This document shows, piece by piece, positions 1 through 7,580 of a DNA stretch of 25,426 nt; positions within the stretch are counted from its first letter, which is position 1; each line of letters opens with the position of its first letter. The stretch lies in NCBI GenBank assembly GCA_040880465.1, contig JBBDIK010000009.1:1-25426 (forward strand), in the 5' to 3' direction. The DNA is from JBBDIK01 sp040880465 (GTDB taxonomy: Bacteria; Actinomycetota; UBA4738; JBBDHU01). The notes beneath the pieces were generated by a model. The model did not search any database. It saw only the letters and a program-made list of their open reading frames with translations, and was not told where the DNA came from. Position numbers and translations under genes: made by a program.

Positions 1-6
1 GCTTTG

Positions 7-54
7 AGCCGGAGGTCGGACTCGAACCGACGACCTGCGGTTTACGAAACCGCT
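7..54 (-). tRNA. truncated tRNA-Thr (anticodon CGU), 3' part only
   Basis: Read on the minus strand, this has a perfect 5-bp anticodon stem (GCGGT/ACCGC) around the loop TTCGTAA, giving anticodon CGU (Thr). A 5-nt variable loop (AGGTC), a perfect T arm (GTCGG-TTCGAGT-CCGAC) and the 3' acceptor strand CTCCGGC with discriminator T follow. The 5' half should lie to the right, but positions 55-110 contain no D arm and no GCCGGAG strand. The gene is therefore broken between the D arm and the anticodon stem and cannot give a working tRNA. A 3' tRNA remnant is the typical att duplicate left when an element integrates into a tRNA gene. No CCA is encoded. Confidence 0.75.
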
Positions 55-98
55 GGGCCCCCCCTGTCAGTACCTCGGTCTCCCGGAGCCCGCCGCGC

Positions 99-965
99 TC
101 AGACCGACAGCACCACGTCAGCGGCGGCCCCGGTTCCTTTGCCGCGCTTGCGTGCGGTTCGGCGCATGAAGAGGAACGCGATCGCGATCACCGCCGTCGA
201 GACGATCAGCATGAACGTCCCCACGGCGTTCGCAGCCGGTGTGGGGGCGGTTCGCGCGGCGCCGTAGATGTACATCGAGACCGTCTGCTCGCCTGCATCG
301 CGAGCGAGCTGGCTCACGATGACGAAGTCGTCGAGCGAGAGCGCGAACACGATCGCTGCGCTCGCGAAGATCGCCGGCCCCAGCAGCGGCAGCGTCACCT
401 TCCGCAGCGCTTGCAGGGGCGTAGCCCCGAGGTCCATCGCGGCCTGTTCGAGTTCCGGTCCGAGCGAGAGCAGCCGCGCCCGCACGATCACGACCGGATA
501 CGCCACCGCAAGGACCACCAATCCGAGCAACTGGGCGGGTGTGCCGAGCCCCACCGCCTTGAACATGTTGATGAACAGCAGGAAGAGCCCCACCGCCAGG
601 ATCAGCTCCGGCGTGATGAAGGAGACGAGCATCAGCACGTTCGCGGTGGACGAAGCGCGGCTCCGCCATCGATTCAATGCAAGGGCGAAGGTGACTCCCA
701 TGGGGATCGCGACGACCACGGTGATCGCGGCGAGCATCACGCTTTGGAACATCGCGTGGCGAAGCGCGGGATCGTGCAGGAGCGACTCGTTGGGGTCGCC
801 GAACCACCATCGCCAGGAGAACCCCGCCCAGATGCTGATCGAGCGGCTCGCATTGAACGACATCAGCGCCGCGTTGGCCACCGGAACCAAGGTCCAGAGC
901 ACATACCCGATGCCGACCACCCAGAGGAATCGCGCCTTGCCCCAAGGGTTGGCCAGCACGCTCAC
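99..965 (-). CDS. potI: polyamine-type ABC transporter permease (PotI/PotC-like)
   Basis: This is an inner-membrane permease of the spermidine/putrescine class, 288 residues. The N-terminal helix lies in GIGYVLWTLVPVANAALMSF. Several more hydrophobic segments follow, and the EAA-type loop (EQAAMDLGATPLQALRKVTL), which docks the ATPase, sits in the C-terminal half. The GTG at 963-965 is taken as the start because it overlaps the stop of the upstream permease by 4 bases (GTGA). The open frame runs further upstream, but there it only overlaps that permease and looks non-protein-like. The gene ends 44 bases before the tRNA fragment, so nothing follows it in an operon. It should pair with the next permease as a heterodimer. 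No ATPase (PotA) gene is in the window, so function in this context is doubtful. Confidence 0.88.
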   Translation of the reverse strand: MSVLANPWGKARFLWVVGIGYVLWTLVPVANAALMSFNASRSISIWAGFSWRWWFGDPNESLLHDPALRHAMFQSVMLAAITVVVAIPMGVTFALALNRWRSRASSTANVLMLVSFITPELILAVGLFLLFINMFKAVGLGTPAQLLGLVVLAVAYPVVIVRARLLSLGPELEQAAMDLGATPLQALRKVTLPLLGPAIFASAAIVFALSLDDFVIVSQLARDAGEQTVSMYIYGAARTAPTPAANAVGTFMLIVSTAVIAIAFLFMRRTARKRGKGTGAAADVVLSV

Positions 966-1921
966 CGGATCGGCCTCAGCAGTGCAGCCCGGCGCGTGCT
1001 GCGTAGGTAGTAGACGACCGGCACGAACATCATCGCCATCATCACGAGGATCAGCGCGGAGCCACGCGACATGAAGATCGGTACCGACAGCGAGTCGATG
1101 ACGAAGTTGCCGAGCATCAGTGTGTTGTCGCTGTTGGCAAGCAGCTGCTGCGTGAAGTAGTCGCCGAACATCGGCAATCCGGCGATGATCACGCCCGCCA
1201 GGATCGCCTGGCGCGACTGTGGGAGCGTGATCTTTCGGAAGGTGCGCGCAGGACTGGCACCCAGGTCGCGCGACGCCTCGAGCAGCGCGCTCGGGATGCG
1301 GTCCAGCGCCGCGTACAGCGGCAGGATCATGAAGGGGACGTAGCCGTAAGTGAGCCCGAGGATGAGGGTGACGGGCTTCCCAGCGAGCCACGGGTATGGC
1401 TCACCGATGATCCCGAGCCCACCGAGGATCTGGTTCACGTACCCGTTGTCCTGCAACAGACTCACCCACGCGAGCATCCGCAACATGTAGGAGATCCAGA
1501 ACGGGGCGAAGAACGCCACGAGGAACAGCCCCTTGGCTCGGCCGGCGTGACGAGCCATGAAGTAGGCGAATGGGTAGCCGATCAATAGGCACAGGAAGGT
1601 TGCAACGGAGACATAGCCGATCGTTCGGATGAACGAAGCGAAGTACAACCCGTCCGAGTGGGTGAGATTGGAGATCGTGAAGGCCATGACTCCCGTGTTC
1701 CAGTCGAGCGGGTTCCAGACCGGAACAGGGGTTCGCAGGATCGGGCTGACCGTGCCGAACGTGACCGCAAGGATGACGAGAAGCGGGGCGATGAACAGGA
1801 CCAGGAGGTAGACCGTGGCCGGAGCAGCAAGCGACGGCCACAGCCAGCGCGGATAGTGGATCCCACCGGAGGCGGCGGCCCGGCTCGACCGGCGCCGCGG
1901 GCCGAGGTCGGCCTCAGACAC
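962..1921 (-). CDS. potH: polyamine-type ABC transporter permease (PotH/PotB-like)
   Basis: This is a 319-residue inner-membrane permease and partner of the PotI-like protein. A short basic N-terminus precedes the first helix (ATVYLLVLFIAPLLVILAV). A periplasmic loop and about five more helices follow, with the EAA loop (EASRDLGASPARTFRKITL) near the C-terminus. The segment GDYFTQQLLANSDNTLMLGN is typical of PotB/PotH proteins. I chose the GTG at 1919-1921 (VSEADLG), which overlaps the end of the binding-protein gene by 8 bases. The longer start at 1966 would overlap that gene by about 50 bases. The order binding protein - PotH - PotI is that of putrescine/spermidine operons. Substrate specificity cannot be told from the sequence. 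Confidence 0.88.
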   Translation of the reverse strand: MSEADLGPRRRSSRAAASGGIHYPRWLWPSLAAPATVYLLVLFIAPLLVILAVTFGTVSPILRTPVPVWNPLDWNTGVMAFTISNLTHSDGLYFASFIRTIGYVSVATFLCLLIGYPFAYFMARHAGRAKGLFLVAFFAPFWISYMLRMLAWVSLLQDNGYVNQILGGLGIIGEPYPWLAGKPVTLILGLTYGYVPFMILPLYAALDRIPSALLEASRDLGASPARTFRKITLPQSRQAILAGVIIAGLPMFGDYFTQQLLANSDNTLMLGNFVIDSLSVPIFMSRGSALILVMMAMMFVPVVYYLRSTRRAALLRPIR

Positions 1922-2993
1922 CAGCCTTGAGTTCCTGATAGGCGCTCTGCCACAGCGCCTGCACATCGGGAGCGAGCTCGCAGATGCGCGTGCCCTTGAC
2001 GAAGTCCTCCTCCGTCACCACGGTGGTTGCCAAGTGCTCGGGAACAACGCCGCTGCCGACGAGGCTCTCGGGATCGATGCCCTTCTGCGGCATCTGATAC
2101 CCCGTGTAGGTGGTGTAGTTCGTCAATGCGTTCTTGGCGTCCAAGACATGATCGATGAACAGGTGGGCAAGCACCGGGTTCTTCGCTGACTTGAGCACCA
2201 CGATCGTGTCGTTGTCCACGCTCCCGGGGATGCCTTCCGTGGAACCGGGCCAGTAGTAGGACACGTCGGGAGCGGTGTCACCCTCGGGCAGGAAATAGAA
2301 CGCGGATCCGACGTTGCCGGACCATGACTGGTGCAGCCACGCCTGACCCTTGGGGATGTCCGTGTAGTCGTTGTGGTCGAACTGCACGTTTGTCGCCTTC
2401 ACCACTTCGAGGAGCGCGTCCTTGGCGGCGGTGATCTTGGCAGGATCGTCGGTGTTCACGTCCGTGTCGCCCGTGCGGTAGATGGCCATCGCAATCGGGT
2501 CACGGGGGTTCGAGAGCAAGTGGGTCTTGTCCTTCGGAGCACCATTCCAGAAGATCTCGTAGGGATTTGGCATGGTGGCGATATCGGTCGAGATCTCGTC
2601 GTTGCGCCACATGATCCCCGTGTCCCAGATGGTGTAGGGAATCGTGAACGTGGACTCGACGTCGTAGAACGGCTGCTGCAACGGATCCCACACGTTGGCC
2701 GAGAAGTTAGGGATGTAGTCCTTGTTGAGAGGTTGCACGAGCTCGGAGGCGATCATCTTGCCCACCTCGTAGATCTGGAGGCCGAACATCAAGTCGAACT
2801 CGGTCTGGCCTGACGCGACCTTGGCCACGCCGACGTCCAGGTCGGGGAACGTGGTCAGCTCTACCTTGACGCCGTACTCCTTCTCGAACGACTTCATCAA
2901 CGACGGCGCTAGGTAGTACGGCCAGTTGTAGATCTTCAGCGTCGTGTCGGTCTCGGGCTGGATCCAGGCGGCCGCGCCCGGTGCTGCGGCAAG
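1914..2993 (-). CDS. potD: 5'-truncated polyamine-type substrate-binding protein
   Basis: This is the solute-binding component of a spermidine/putrescine transporter. The conserved N-terminal strand LKIYNWPYYLAPSLMKSFEK (about 2886-2945) is typical of PotD/PotF, and similarity runs to the C-terminus. The frame stays open upstream to 3035 and reads AAAPGAAAWIQPETD before the conserved core. It then meets an in-frame TGA (3036-3038) without any ATG, GTG or TTG. The first usable start codons (TTG 2900, ATG 2897) lie inside the mature domain. The signal peptide or lipobox that such proteins need is therefore missing. Upstream sequence belongs to a different small gene on the same strand, so a rearrangement removed the 5' end. 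Either the gene is dead or the contig is chimeric here. It overlaps the PotH-like gene by 8 bases. Confidence 0.8.
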   Translation of the reverse strand, partial: LAAAPGAAAWIQPETDTTLKIYNWPYYLAPSLMKSFEKEYGVKVELTTFPDLDVGVAKVASGQTEFDLMFGLQIYEVGKMIASELVQPLNKDYIPNFSANVWDPLQQPFYDVESTFTIPYTIWDTGIMWRNDEISTDIATMPNPYEIFWNGAPKDKTHLLSNPRDPIAMAIYRTGDTDVNTDDPAKITAAKDALLEVVKATNVQFDHNDYTDIPKGQAWLHQSWSGNVGSAFYFLPEGDTAPDVSYYWPGSTEGIPGSVDNDTIVVLKSAKNPVLAHLFIDHVLDAKNALTNYTTYTGYQMPQKGIDPESLVGSGVVPEHLATTVVTEEDFVKGTRICELAPDVQALWQSAYQELKAGV

Positions 2994-3289
2994 ATGAGCG
3001 AGACCTCGCCAGGTGACTCGTCCTCCCGCTTGAGTTCAACGAGCCTGTCCTCTGATGGCTCGGCTTGCTCGTCAGGAAACGCGCGAACCTCGGCCACAAC
3101 GAGGGTGTCCCCTTCCTGCACGAGCCGGTACGCCAGGATCCAGCCGCCCTCGATCGGTACCTCGATCCAAGTCTCGTGATGAAGCTCCGCACCAAGTTGC
3201 CCGCCGCAGTGAGGGCACATGTGGTCGGTCGGTACCTGGGCAGTTCGCCCCCGCACCGCCGAATCCGTTGACGTCTTTCGTTTGCTCAT
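2936..3289 (-). CDS. small CxxC (zinc-ribbon-like) hypothetical protein, 3' end disrupted
   Basis: I do not recognise a named family. The 117-residue frame starts at an ATG (MSKRKTSTDS) with AGGA about 8 bases upstream. A single CPHC knuckle lies near residues 25-28. An acidic, beta-rich middle follows (VEVPIEGGWILAYRLV-like hydrophobic alternation) and then a charged stretch. The last 20 or so residues are Arg/Pro-rich, out of frame over the binding-protein coding sequence, and look like read-through. The native 3' end was probably replaced at the junction near 2980-3035. It is divergent from the phage-type gene on the plus strand and may belong to that mobile block. A lone CxxC could form half of a zinc site in a dimer, but metal binding is only inferred. 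Confidence 0.5.
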   Translation of the reverse strand: MSKRKTSTDSAVRGRTAQVPTDHMCPHCGGQLGAELHHETWIEVPIEGGWILAYRLVQEGDTLVVAEVRAFPDEQAEPSEDRLVELKREDESPGEVSLILPQHRARPPGSSPRPTRR

Positions 3290-3388
3290 TCCTCAATCCT
3301 AGTCCGCGCCTCTGACAACCCATGTGCTCATTCCTGCAGAACCATCACGTTGGTTGAGAGCGCCCTGCCCGAGCCGGACGATGGCGCC

Positions 3389-3985
3389 ATGCCAGTGAAA
3401 CCGGGCTCTGGGCCCGACCCGAAGGGTGATGCCGCGAGTGGCCGGCGGCCGTCGAAGGCCGGTCAGCCGAGCTCGAAACCCAAAAAGCCTGGCAGGCCAA
3501 AGGGGTCGATCAAGAAACTCAAGGCGGAAGATCGCGCGGTCTTGTTGTCCGCGGTCGAAGGTGGCGCGACTGATCACGCCGCAGCAAAAGCAATGAAGGT
3601 TCACCCACGAACGTTCAAGCGCTGGCGCGAGATAGCCGAGGGCGACCAGGCGCATCCCGAGAAGGCCTACCTCATCGATCTGTTCACCGACATCGATGCC
3701 GCCGAAGGACGTGCTCGTATCCGGCGCGAGATCGATGTGGCGGCCCACCAGCCACTTCCCTGGCTAAAGAACCAGGCACGGTCCAAGCCCGGACTTCCCG
3801 GATGGACGCCGCCAGTTCCAGACGAGGCTGAGGAAGACGCCGCTTCGGTCTACGCACCAACGCCCGAGGAGATGGCGGAGACGATCCGGATCCTCATCTC
3901 GTCCGGCGCCGTGCCGGACCCGTTCGAAAAGGAGAGATCAGATGGCGAAGCAGAAGAACACAGCGATAAAGAACAGGGTGCTTGA
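3389..3985 (+). CDS. helix-turn-helix protein, probable terminase small subunit
   Basis: The product has 198 residues. A Lys/Pro-rich N-terminus (KPKKPGRPKGSIKKL) is followed by a helix-turn-helix-like region (TDHAAAKAMKVHPRTFKRW). A helical segment (EKAYLIDLFTDIDAAEGRAR) comes next and then an acidic C-terminus. This resembles HTH-containing small terminase subunits, which recognise pac/cos DNA and load the large subunit. Position supports this: it is the first gene of a cassette that ends with the large terminase. A TTG at 3350 would add 13 residues. The ATG at 3389 is preferred, although neither has a clear Shine-Dalgarno. The 3' end overlaps the next gene by 44 bases. It could instead be another HTH DNA-binding protein. 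Confidence 0.65.
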   Translation: MPVKPGSGPDPKGDAASGRRPSKAGQPSSKPKKPGRPKGSIKKLKAEDRAVLLSAVEGGATDHAAAKAMKVHPRTFKRWREIAEGDQAHPEKAYLIDLFTDIDAAEGRARIRREIDVAAHQPLPWLKNQARSKPGLPGWTPPVPDEAEEDAASVYAPTPEEMAETIRILISSGAVPDPFEKERSDGEAEEHSDKEQGA

Positions 3986-5156
3986 GCTTCGGTGGGTGAA
4001 GGCCTCAGAACTCAGACCCAATCCGAAAAACTGGAGAACCCACAGCAAGCATCAAGCCGAGGCCCTAGACGAGGTGCTCGGGCGCCTCGGGATCGTCGGG
4101 GCGATGATCGTTCGCCTCGACCCGACCGGCGGCTACATCATCCTTGACGGACACCTTCGCCAGAGCCGTCTCGGCTCCCAGCTCGTGCCGGTGCTCGTCG
4201 TCGACATCACGGCCGAGGAAGAGGACCTCTTCCTTGCGACCTACGATCCGTTGTCGCTACTTGCCGGAACGAACCCCAGGTCCCTGCAATCACTCCTCGA
4301 GGGTCTCGATGCGTCTTCAGAAGGATTGAGAGGCCTGCTTGCGTCTCTCTCAGCGAAGGCGGGTGAGGCTGCGGGCCGCATCGAACCGGAAGACATCCCC
4401 GAGGATGCACGGCCGCGCTCCAAGAGGGGTGCGCTCTATGAGATGGGTTCTCACCGCATCCTGTGTGACGATGCCGCCGACCCGACGGCGGTGGCGAGGC
4501 TCCTTGGCCAAGAGCGTGCCCGGCTGCTCGTCACCGATCCACCGTTCGGCGTGAAGCTGAAGGGTCGGGGTCCCGAGACGCTTGAGATCTCCGGCGATGA
4601 CGCCGGAGCAGGGGCCCTTGCCAAACGAGTTATCGAGGCGGTCACGCCACACTTTTCCCCCGGCGCATTCGCCTACATGTTCCACCCTTCTGCCTCCAAC
4701 CAGATCGAGTTCCTCCAAGCGCTGACCTCAGGCGGCTGGAAGATCCGCCAGTCCCTCGTCTGGGTCAAGGACTCGATGGTGCTCGGTCACGCGGATTGGC
4801 AATTCCGTCACGAACCGATCGCCTATGCGAACCTGCCCGGCAAGGGACGCATCGGCCGCGGCGGCACCGGTTGGTACGGCGGACACTCCGAGCAAAGCGT
4901 CATCGAGGTTCCGCGCCCGAAGGCATCCCCACTTCATCCCTCGGCCAAACCAGTCGAGCTGATCCGCCGGCTCGTTTCCAACAGCGCTGCACCGAACGAT
5001 ATCGTGCTCGATCCATTCCTCGGCTCCGGTTCAACTCTGATCGCGGCCGAGCAGACCGGCAGGCGCTGCTTCGGGATCGAGATTGACCCCCGCTACATGG
5101 ATGTCGTCCTTACCCGATGGGAGCGCTTCACCGGCAAGAAAGCAAGGAGGATCTGA
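3942..5156 (+). CDS. ParB-like nuclease domain / DNA methyltransferase fusion
   Basis: The product has 404 residues. Residues 15-95 form a ParB/sulfiredoxin-like domain: VKASELRPNPKNWR, then the LDGHLRQ box at 68-74. Residues 165-404 are an amino-methyltransferase with catalytic DPPF at 199-202 and the AdoMet-binding motif DPFLGSGST at 357-365. Catalytic motif before FxGxG is the beta-class order (N6-adenine or N4-cytosine). Such fusions are common in phages and prophages next to terminase genes, where they modify phage DNA; the target sequence is unknown. The start is supported by AAGGAG a few bases upstream of the ATG. The TGA overlaps the ATG of the large terminase (TGATG), so the two are translationally coupled. 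DPPF instead of DPPY is a tolerated variant. Confidence 0.88.
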   Translation: MAKQKNTAIKNRVLELRWVKASELRPNPKNWRTHSKHQAEALDEVLGRLGIVGAMIVRLDPTGGYIILDGHLRQSRLGSQLVPVLVVDITAEEEDLFLATYDPLSLLAGTNPRSLQSLLEGLDASSEGLRGLLASLSAKAGEAAGRIEPEDIPEDARPRSKRGALYEMGSHRILCDDAADPTAVARLLGQERARLLVTDPPFGVKLKGRGPETLEISGDDAGAGALAKRVIEAVTPHFSPGAFAYMFHPSASNQIEFLQALTSGGWKIRQSLVWVKDSMVLGHADWQFRHEPIAYANLPGKGRIGRGGTGWYGGHSEQSVIEVPRPKASPLHPSAKPVELIRRLVSNSAAPNDIVLDPFLGSGSTLIAAEQTGRRCFGIEIDPRYMDVVLTRWERFTGKKARRI

Positions 5157-6541
5157 TGCAGCTTCTCTTGCCCAAACTCACCGGCTACATCCACCATCGC
5201 CCGACCCCTCACCAGGCGGCGTTCCTGCAGGTGCCACAGCTCGAAGCCCTCTACGGCGGCGCAGCGGGCGGCGGAAAGACCGACGCGCTGCTGATGGCGG
5301 CGCTGCAATACGTCGATTCCCCGGCGGGCTATCACGCCGTCATCGTGAGAGATTCCTTCGCGGCGATGGGCGAGTCAGGCGCGATCATCCATCGCGCTCG
5401 CGAGTGGCTCGCGGGAACCGACGCGACGTACAACTCAGGTGATCATCGCTTCACGTTTCCCTCGGGTGCTGACCTTTCGTTTCGCCCGATGGATCAAGCC
5501 GGGGATGAACGGGCGTTCATGGGATCGGAGTACTCGTTCATCGGCGTCGATGAACTCACAACCCTGACCGAGACCGAGTACCGCTTCTTGCTAACGCGTC
5601 TACGCCGGCCCGCTTCATCACGCCTTCCCCTTCGGATGCGCGCGACCGCGATGCCCTACGGCCCTGGGGTAGCCTGGGTGCGGCGCATGTTCGTCGATTC
5701 CCCCGCCTCCTCAGGGCGGATCTTCATCCCTGCGCTGCTTGTCGATAACCCGTACCTGGATACCGAGTCATACACCCGGACGTTGAGTGCGCTTGAGCCG
5801 GTCACGCGGGCTCAGATGCTCCATGGCGACTGGAGCGTCCAACCCGAGGGCGGGATGTTTCACCGCGACTGGTTCGACGCCGTCATGCGCGAAGACATCC
5901 CGAGGCGCCAGGTTCCCCTTTGCCGCTACTGGGATCTTGCCTCAACCGAGCCCGCCAAAGGCAAGGACCCCGACTACACGTGCGGGGTGCTCCTCGGTCG
6001 CGACGACGACGGGCAAGCAGGAGTGTTCGACGTTGTTCGCGCGCAGGAAAGCGCTCTTGGCGTTGAACAGCTGATCAAGCAGACCTCAGCATCAGACGCA
6101 GCCTTCGCGGCGCAAAGCGGCTCGCCCCTTGCGATCCGCATGGAACAAGAACCCGGCGCCTCCGGCGCGGCCCTGGTTGACCACTACCTTCGCCAGGTAC
6201 TCCCCGGCTCTGACTTCCAGGGCGTTCGTCCGACCGGCTCAAAGACCGCAAGGGCAGCACCCGTCGCTTCCCTCGCTGAAGCCGGCCATCTCTACATCAA
6301 GCGGGGCGACTGGAACGACGCGTTCTTGGATGAGCTCTGCGCATTCCCGCTTGCAGGCCACGACGACCAAGTCGACGCGCTCTCTGGAGCATTCGCGTGT
6401 TTGGTCGCAGAGAGCCAGTATCTGGAGGAGCAATATCTCGAGTATGACCCGGAGTTGGATGTGATCCGAAACCTCACGACCGGCGAGGTCTACGATCCGC
6501 CGTGGCCGCGCGATAATCCATGGCCGCGCAGCCCGTACTAG
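5156..6541 (+). CDS. phage terminase large subunit
   Basis: This is the ATPase-nuclease that drives DNA packaging, 461 residues. Walker A GGAAGGGKT is at 34-42 and Walker B FIGVDE at 128-133. The C-terminal RNase H-like nuclease has Asp260 in CRYWDLAS, Glu331 in RMEQEPG, and the terminal acidic cluster HDDQVDA at 402-408. All key residues are present and the length is normal, so the protein looks intact. The ATG at 5156 is chosen over an in-frame ATG at 5117 because AAGGAGG lies directly upstream and the TGATG overlap links it to the methyltransferase. Normally a portal gene would follow. Here the integrase follows on the other strand, sharing the CTAG stop. Confidence 0.93.
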   Translation: MQLLLPKLTGYIHHRPTPHQAAFLQVPQLEALYGGAAGGGKTDALLMAALQYVDSPAGYHAVIVRDSFAAMGESGAIIHRAREWLAGTDATYNSGDHRFTFPSGADLSFRPMDQAGDERAFMGSEYSFIGVDELTTLTETEYRFLLTRLRRPASSRLPLRMRATAMPYGPGVAWVRRMFVDSPASSGRIFIPALLVDNPYLDTESYTRTLSALEPVTRAQMLHGDWSVQPEGGMFHRDWFDAVMREDIPRRQVPLCRYWDLASTEPAKGKDPDYTCGVLLGRDDDGQAGVFDVVRAQESALGVEQLIKQTSASDAAFAAQSGSPLAIRMEQEPGASGAALVDHYLRQVLPGSDFQGVRPTGSKTARAAPVASLAEAGHLYIKRGDWNDAFLDELCAFPLAGHDDQVDALSGAFACLVAESQYLEEQYLEYDPELDVIRNLTTGEVYDPPWPRDNPWPRSPY

Positions 6542-7512
6542 CCGAGACCTTCAGTCCGCGGCGTGGAGGAGAAGAGATCATCGAACTCGTCGGCGGCATC
6601 TTGCTGCATCGAGGGAAGCACGTGCGAGTAGGTATCGAGCGTGATGCCGATCGATGCGTGCCCGAGGCGCTCAGAGACGATCTTTGGATGCACACCTTTG
6701 GAAAGCATCAGCGTGGCGTGGGCGTGGCGCAGGTCGTGAAAGCGAACATGCGGCAGGCCGCTTCGCCGAAGGAATCCCGACCACGCAGGTGAAAACGAGT
6801 CGGGCTTCCAGGGCGAACCGTCCCGATAGTCGACGACGAGGTTGTTCTCGTTCCAGTCGCATTTGGCGCGCCGGACATCCTGATCCTTGCGCTGGCGCGC
6901 AAGGTACGGTCCAAGGAAGGCGGGCAAGACGACCGAGCGACGCGAGCGCTTGGTTTTCGGGTTCTCATAGATCGGCCCTTGCTTGGTGTGCTGCAAGCTG
7001 CGGCGAACCTGGGCGAGCATGAAGTCCGGATCGATATCTGACCAGCGAAGCCCGAGAATCTCACCGCGGCGCATGCCGGTCGCTACCGCGATCGCCACCG
7101 GGCATTCGAACCGTGACCCTTCGGCAGCGGCAAGGATCTGCTCGGTTGCTGCCTGATCGAGGATGTTGAGTTCGGCGCGCCGGGGTCTCGGCGGCTGGGC
7201 ACCGGCTGCGGGATTGCTACCGATGTAGCCCCAGCGCACGGCCTGACCAAGGGCTTGGGTGAGCACCAGATGCAGGTTAAGGACCGTTCCCCCCGAGGGA
7301 TGAAGCTCAAGCAACTGGCCGTAGAGCTCTTGGAGATGCAGCGCATGAAGCCCGTCGAGCGAGATCTGGCCGAGGCTCGGGCGGGCATGCACCCGGGTCA
7401 GCCCCTCGTAGCTCTGCCAGGTCTTCTGGCGCACCCGGCCCCTGACATGAGCAAGCCAAATGTCCAGGTACTCGCCCATGTCCAGGGCCTGATCGATAGC
7501 TGCGGTGTTCAA
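6538..7512 (-). CDS. tyrosine recombinase / phage-type integrase
   Basis: This is a site-specific recombinase of 324 residues from a TTG start. The N-terminal SAM-like core-binding domain spans about 13-110 (YLDIWLAHVRGRVRQKTWQS). The catalytic domain has Arg148 in TGMRRGEILGLRW, Lys186/188 in the beta-hairpin, HDLRH (His259, Arg262), His285 in RLGHAS, and the nucleophile Tyr295 in TLDTYSH. All six active-site elements are present. The arm-binding AP2-like domain usual in this family is absent: an in-frame TAG lies 12 bases upstream of the TTG. No Shine-Dalgarno precedes the TTG, but it overlaps the stop of a 23-codon frame with a strong one. ATG at 7479 is an alternative start. It converges on the large terminase with a 4-base overlap. 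Confidence 0.92.
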   Translation of the reverse strand: MNTAAIDQALDMGEYLDIWLAHVRGRVRQKTWQSYEGLTRVHARPSLGQISLDGLHALHLQELYGQLLELHPSGGTVLNLHLVLTQALGQAVRWGYIGSNPAAGAQPPRPRRAELNILDQAATEQILAAAEGSRFECPVAIAVATGMRRGEILGLRWSDIDPDFMLAQVRRSLQHTKQGPIYENPKTKRSRRSVVLPAFLGPYLARQRKDQDVRRAKCDWNENNLVVDYRDGSPWKPDSFSPAWSGFLRRSGLPHVRFHDLRHAHATLMLSKGVHPKIVSERLGHASIGITLDTYSHVLPSMQQDAADEFDDLFSSTPRTEGLG

Positions 7513-7580
7513 GGCTGCTGGACACTAGCTCTGGTGCCGGGGTCAAGCAAGTCCCTGAAATAGGCCCGTGACCTGGGCAA
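7509..7580 (-). CDS. possible 23-codon leader peptide coupled to the integrase
   Basis: A TTG at 7580 is preceded by AAGGAGG (7591-7597) with a 10-base spacer. It opens 23 codons, reading LPRSRAYFRDLLDPGTRASV followed by QQP. The TGA overlaps the integrase TTG (TTGA). This would explain how an integrase without its own ribosome binding site is translated. It could also be the remains of the missing integrase N-terminus in another frame, or chance. The peptide has no recognisable similarity. Confidence 0.3.
   Translation of the reverse strand: MPRSRAYFRDLLDPGTRASVQQP

Noticed and set aside
966..1391. Upstream extension of the PotI-like frame to 430 residues
   Set aside because: It overlaps the PotH-like gene and is not protein-like; the GTGA overlap gives a natural start at 965.
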